Shown piece after piece: positions 50,763-54,275 of a stretch of DNA of 54,275 bases (position 1 is the first letter of the stretch; every line of letters starts with the position of its first letter). The translations under genes were made by a program, and so were the position numbers. Where the stretch lies: contig JACQQM010000152.1 of NCBI GenBank assembly GCA_016207025.1, positions 1-54,275 on the forward strand. The letters run 5' to 3'. This DNA comes from Nitrospirota bacterium (GTDB lineage: Bacteria; Nitrospirota; Nitrospiria; Nitrospirales; Nitrospiraceae). The notes under the pieces were generated by a model. The model saw only the letters and a list, made by a program, of their open reading frames with translations. It was not told the DNA's origin and did no database searches.

Positions 50763-52442
50763 ATGCACAACGCCACCAAGCTCAGAGAGCTGCTGCGCCG
50801 CCCCGGCATCATCAAAGCCGTCGGCGCGCACGATGCCCTCAGCGCCAAGCTGATCCAACAGGCCGGCTTTGACGCCATTTGGGCGAGCGGGTTCGGCATT
50901 TCCGCCTCGCTGAAGTGCGTTCCCGACGCCAGTTTCGTCACCTTGACCGAGCAACTCGAGATCGAACGGAACATGGCGGAGGCGGTCAGCATCCCCATCA
51001 TCGCCGACTGCGACACGGGCTATGGAAACGCCCTGAACGTCATGCGGACCGTCAATGACCACGAGCGCGCTGGCATCGCGGCGATCTGCATCGAGGACAA
51101 CGTTTTCCCCAAGCGGTGCAGCTTCTACGCCGGCGTCCGCCGCGAACTGATCTCCATTGACGAGCACTGCGGGAAGATCAAGGCCGCCAAAGCGGCCCAG
51201 ACGGTGCCGGATTTCATGGTCATCGCCAGGACCGAGGCCCTCATCGCCGGGTGGGGGCAGGACGAAGCGCTCAAACGCGCCGACGCGTACGCGCAAGCCG
51301 GCGCGGACGCGGTGCTCATCCATTCCAAGTCGCTGACCTTCGACGAGCTCAAGAGCGTCGCGCGGGCCTGGTCCGGCCGCGTGCCGCTCGTGGTCGTGCC
51401 GACCATCTTCGACGGCGTGACGGCCGCCGAGTTGGAGGAGGCCGGGTTCAAGATCGTCATTTACGCGAACCAGGCGATCCGGGCCGTGATCAAGGCCATG
51501 CGCGACGCGCTGGCGGTCATCAAGCAGGATACCCGCCCGGGCGCCGTCAACGACCGCATCGTGAAGCTCAAAGAAGTGTACGAACTGGTCGGCGTCCCCC
51601 AGATGGAAGAAGATGAGCGCCGGTTCCTGCCGGTGGGAGGCGAGCGAATCACCGCCATCATCGCCGCCGCCGGATTCGAAAAGCAGCTCCTGCCATTGAT
51701 CGAAGACAAACCGAAGTGTTTGCTGGACATCAAAGGGAAAACGATCCTCGAACGGCAAGTGGCCGCCTTGAACGAGTGCGACATCAAGGACATCGCGCTC
51801 GTGCGCGGCTACCGGAAGGACGCGATCACGCTGCCCAACATCCGCTACTACGACAACGACCGGTTTGAAGAGACAGGCGATCTGTACTCGCTCTTCTGCG
51901 CCGAGAACGAGATGACGGGCCGCTGCCTGTTTCTGTACGGGGACATCATCTTCGACACCGCCATCTTAGAAAAGCTCCTCAAGAGCCCCGCCGACATCAC
52001 GCTGGTGGTTGATGTCGCGTGGTTCGAGCAGCAAGAGCGCGTCCATCCAACGCCTCCTCTCAAGCCGGACCTCGTGATGCTCCAAAACCCTCCCGGCACG
52101 AGCAATTCGCTTCGATACCTGGCGCCGGACGAACAGAACCGCGTCCTGAAGATCGGGCAGGACCTGCCGTATGAGCAGGCCCACGGGGAGTTTATCGGGC
52201 TGGCGATGCTCTCCAAAGATGGCATCGAAGCGTTGAGGCAGGCGTACCGCGAGGCGCGCACGAAATACGAGTCAAAGGGCTTTCACGAGGCCGGCAGCTT
52301 CATCAAGGCCTCGTTCACCGACATGATCCAGGAGCTGATCGACACCGGCCACCAGGTCAACTGCGTCACCATCTTCAAGGGCTGGATGGAAGTGGACTCG
52401 TTCGAAGAATATCAAAAAGCCTGGTCCAAGATCCGGCAATAG
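50763..52442 (+). CDS. PEP-mutase-like domain fused to a nucleotidyltransferase
   Basis: 559 residues. Residues 1-285 are an isocitrate-lyase/PEP-mutase barrel: W40 and S42 (DAIWASGFG), ADCDTGYGN with D82 and D84, E111, R156 and H187 match the mutase active site. The gating loop reads EDNVFPKRCS (111-120) instead of EDK-x5-NS: Lys 117 and Ser 120 are kept, but Asn becomes Cys 119. Residues 296-555 are a nucleotidyltransferase (TAIIAAAGFEKQLLPLIEDK, LFLYGDIIFD) with a variant glycine loop. Such fusions are known in phosphonate pathways, where the second domain activates the aminophosphonate with CTP. A hydrolase or lyase alternative cannot be excluded. Confidence 0.82.
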   Translation: MHNATKLRELLRRPGIIKAVGAHDALSAKLIQQAGFDAIWASGFGISASLKCVPDASFVTLTEQLEIERNMAEAVSIPIIADCDTGYGNALNVMRTVNDHERAGIAAICIEDNVFPKRCSFYAGVRRELISIDEHCGKIKAAKAAQTVPDFMVIARTEALIAGWGQDEALKRADAYAQAGADAVLIHSKSLTFDELKSVARAWSGRVPLVVVPTIFDGVTAAELEEAGFKIVIYANQAIRAVIKAMRDALAVIKQDTRPGAVNDRIVKLKEVYELVGVPQMEEDERRFLPVGGERITAIIAAAGFEKQLLPLIEDKPKCLLDIKGKTILERQVAALNECDIKDIALVRGYRKDAITLPNIRYYDNDRFEETGDLYSLFCAENEMTGRCLFLYGDIIFDTAILEKLLKSPADITLVVDVAWFEQQERVHPTPPLKPDLVMLQNPPGTSNSLRYLAPDEQNRVLKIGQDLPYEQAHGEFIGLAMLSKDGIEALRQAYREARTKYESKGFHEAGSFIKASFTDMIQELIDTGHQVNCVTIFKGWMEVDSFEEYQKAWSKIRQ

Positions 52443-52562
52443 CCTGCCCGTCCCTCTGCATCTGTTCCCCCTCCAAACCCATTCTCAGCCTCCCGATCCC
52501 GAAGCGCCTCGAACAGGGGTCGGCATGACTTGTGATCACGCTGGCACCTGTGATAGCATTTG

Positions 52563-52578
52563 GTGAGTAATTACTCAC
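52563..52578. promoter_or_regulatory. Palindromic TetR operator
   Basis: GTGAGTAATTACTCAC is a perfect 16-bp palindrome ending 22 bases before the tetR start. Operators with GTGAGT half-sites are known for TetR regulators of efflux operons. Autoregulation of the tetR-efflux unit is the natural reading. Confidence 0.7.
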
Positions 52579-52600
52579 TCACCAAGGCCTTAGAGGCTCG

Positions 52601-53251
52601 ATGAACGCACGGCGCAAGCTCAGATCGCCCCGATCCTCCGGACAGGAGCGGCAGGCCAGCATTATCGCGTCTGCCGCGTCGTTGTTCGCCGCCAACGGCT
52701 TCAAAGGCACGACGACCCGGGAGATCGCCAAGGCCGCCGGGATCAGCGAGGCGCTCCTGTTCAAGTATTTCCCGACGAAGCGCGCGCTCTACGCCGCCAT
52801 CCTGGCGGAGAAGGCCCCGCTCTCCGAGTTGCTCGCGGCCGTCGAGGATGCGGCGCGGAAGCGAGACGACACGCGCGTGTTCACCTTGATCGCCCGTCAC
52901 CGCATCCAGCGGGCCGCGGACCCATCCCTGCTCCGCCTCCTCTTGTTCAGCGCGCTGGAGGGGCATGAACTCTCGGACATGTTTTTCCGCAACCAGCACC
53001 GCGTGTTTTATGACTACCTGGCCGGTTACATTGGCCAGCGTATCCGCGAGGGCGCCTTCCGGCGGGCGGACCCGCTGCTGACCGCCCGCGCCTTCATGGG
53101 CATGATCGCGCATCACCGGTTGCTCCATGAGATCTTCCGGGTCCCGTTGCACTGCTCGCCGGAGGACACGGTGGCCACGTATGTGACGCTGTTCTTGAAC
53201 GGCATCCGAACACCATCCTCAGACACCAAGCAGGCAGGCCGCCGTCCATGA
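52601..53251 (+). CDS. TetR/AcrR family transcriptional regulator
   Basis: 216 residues. The N-terminal helix-turn-helix spans about 18-62 (ASLFAANGFKGTTTREIAKA, AGISEALLFKYFPTKRAL), the TetR signature. The C-terminal ligand and dimer domain shows RFAEGAFRRADPLL-like helices and a conserved MIAHHRLLHEIF stretch. It overlaps the membrane fusion gene by four bases and has a perfect palindrome at its promoter, so it probably represses its own operon and the efflux pump. The inducing ligand is unknown. Confidence 0.9.
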   Translation: MNARRKLRSPRSSGQERQASIIASAASLFAANGFKGTTTREIAKAAGISEALLFKYFPTKRALYAAILAEKAPLSELLAAVEDAARKRDDTRVFTLIARHRIQRAADPSLLRLLLFSALEGHELSDMFFRNQHRVFYDYLAGYIGQRIREGAFRRADPLLTARAFMGMIAHHRLLHEIFRVPLHCSPEDTVATYVTLFLNGIRTPSSDTKQAGRRP

Positions 53252-54275
53252 ACCGCTTGAGACAACATCCGTTCCTCACACTGGCCGTGGTGGCGGCGCT
53301 GGTGCTCGTGGGCATTGTGGCCTTCCGTCTCACCAGCATCGGGGCGAAAAGCAGCGCCCGCAAAGGGCGAGTGATCACGGTCAGCACGGTGGTGCCGGTC
53401 CGGCAGGATATGGATGTGCGGCTGTCCTACACCGCCGATATCCAGCCCTATCAGCAGGTGAACCTGTTCTCGCGGGTGGACGGCTACATCGCCAAGCTCC
53501 ACGTGGACAAAGGCGACCTCGTGAAGCCCAACCAGTTGCTCGTGGAGATCGACCATACCGATTACCTGCACGCGGTCAATCGCGCCAAAGCCAATCTGGC
53601 CGCCGCGCGCGCCGATGTCCTGCGCCAGGAGGCGAATATCCGCAACGCGAAGCTGACCCTGAATCGCATGCAGGCGCTGATCAAAGATCAGTTCGTCTCG
53701 CAGCAGGACCTGGACACCGCCCAGGTGAATTACGACGTGGCGGTCGCGCAACTGGAATCGTTCCGGGCGACGGTCAAGCAGATGGAGGTGGCCCTGCAGC
53801 AGGCCGAGACCAACCTGACCTACTCCTATATCCGGGCGCCCTTCGCGGGGTACATCGCCGAACGGAACCTCGACCCCGGCGCGTACGTCACCGGTTCCAC
53901 CGCCAGCACCTCCACCATGTCGCGAGGCATCCTCACGCTGCACGAAATCGAGACGGTGCGGACCCTGATCGAGGTGGTCGAGAAGGACATTCCGCTGGTC
54001 AAGATCGGCCAGAAAGCGGAGGTGCGGGCCGAGGCCTATCCGGACCGGGTCTTCGCCGGGGAAGTCACGAGGGTCGTCCAGGCGTTGAATCGCGCCACCC
54101 GTACCATGACCGTCGAGGTGGACCTTCCGAACCACGACCATGCGCTCAAGGGCGGAATGTTCGCCCGGGTGGAAGTGGTAGTCGGCGTGCATCCCAACGC
54201 GATCCAGATTCCCCTGGACGCCCTGACCCGTCTGGAGGACCTCCAGTACGTGTACGTGGTGAGAGACGGCAAGGC
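53248..54275 (+). CDS. RND efflux periplasmic adaptor (membrane fusion protein), truncated by the window end
   Basis: 342 codons are visible from the ATG at 53248, which overlaps the tetR stop as ATGA; the stop lies beyond the window. One N-terminal membrane segment (HPFLTLAVVAALVLVGIVAF) precedes the barrel-sandwich lipoyl half (VNLFSRVDGYIAKLHVDKGD), a coiled-coil hairpin of about 90 residues, the second lipoyl half (LTYSYIRAPFAGYIAERNLD) and the beta-barrel domain (DIPLVKIGQKAEVRAEAYPD). This is the HlyD/AcrA-type adaptor that bridges an inner-membrane pump to an outer-membrane channel. The pump gene probably follows. Confidence 0.9.
   Translation, partial: MNRLRQHPFLTLAVVAALVLVGIVAFRLTSIGAKSSARKGRVITVSTVVPVRQDMDVRLSYTADIQPYQQVNLFSRVDGYIAKLHVDKGDLVKPNQLLVEIDHTDYLHAVNRAKANLAAARADVLRQEANIRNAKLTLNRMQALIKDQFVSQQDLDTAQVNYDVAVAQLESFRATVKQMEVALQQAETNLTYSYIRAPFAGYIAERNLDPGAYVTGSTASTSTMSRGILTLHEIETVRTLIEVVEKDIPLVKIGQKAEVRAEAYPDRVFAGEVTRVVQALNRATRTMTVEVDLPNHDHALKGGMFARVEVVVGVHPNAIQIPLDALTRLEDLQYVYVVRDGK

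Noticed and set aside
50748..51758. 336-residue minus-strand frame opposite the mutase
   Set aside because: Shadow of the mutase gene; composition typical of antisense frames (His, Asp and Gly rich).
52545..52562. Sigma-54 promoter TGGCAC...GC before tetR
   Set aside because: The GG and GC elements are 11 rather than 10 bases apart and the -12 box is poor.
53113..54192. 359-residue minus-strand frame opposite the adaptor gene
   Set aside because: Shadow of the membrane fusion protein, whose plus-strand frame has all expected domains.

Overview
The window is about 54 kb of GC-rich bacterial chromosome, with nearly all genes on the minus strand. Gene order and protein style (a complete dcw cluster without mraZ, PilR/PilS/PilC, UDP-MurNAc enzymes, many secreted proteins of unknown function) suggest a Nitrospira-type member of the Nitrospirota. 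That assignment is inference from recognition; no search was run.

Layout. 1-1000: remains of mobile DNA (3' end of an IS110-family transposase and a C-terminal scrap of an integron-type tyrosine integrase). 1.0-5.6 kb: housekeeping block ychF-pth-rplY-prs-ispE. 5.6-10.1 kb: pilR-pilS-pilC, type IV pilus regulation and assembly. 10.4-13.9 kb: pgsA, then a small accessory patch with a retropepsin-like protease, short unknown genes and several decayed genes (a truncated paralog, a DUF805 gene with one amber codon, a gene shifted at an A8 run). 13.9-37 kb: serine hydrolase, divIVA, yggT, proC, yggS, pgeF, then the cell-wall and division cluster, transcribed from rsmH toward ftsZ: rsmH, a CheY-like regulator, ftsL, ftsI, murE, murF, mraY, murD, ftsW, murG, murC, murB, ddl, ftsQ, ftsA, ftsZ. 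37-43 kb: asnS, a repeat-bearing secreted protein, a beta-propeller lipoprotein, yajQ and cstA. 43.3-52.4 kb: an apparent phosphonate (2-aminoethylphosphonate) biosynthesis and lipid or glycan attachment locus. 52.5-54.3 kb: TetR regulator and RND-type membrane fusion protein, cut by the window end.

Two things stand out. First, the phosphonate locus. PEP-mutase-like and nucleotidyltransferase domains are fused in one protein. A two-subunit phosphonopyruvate decarboxylase, a PhnW-like transaminase, a separate LicC/PntC-like cytidylyltransferase, a CDP-alcohol phosphotransferase with a degenerate nucleotidyltransferase head, a flippase-like membrane protein and a lipoprotein follow. Together they spell PEP to phosphonopyruvate to phosphonoacetaldehyde to AEP to CMP-AEP to an AEP-decorated lipid or glycan. 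The mutase motif is altered (EDN, KRCS instead of EDK, K-x-NS), so the first step needs testing.

Second, at least eight intergenic gaps are filled edge to edge by tandem 7-nt (once 9-nt) degenerate words on one side and their reverse complements on the other. Each locus has its own word, and several stop codons and one start codon lie inside the words. A related palindromic word array sits in frame inside ftsQ. I know of no description of this repeat class for this kind of genome.
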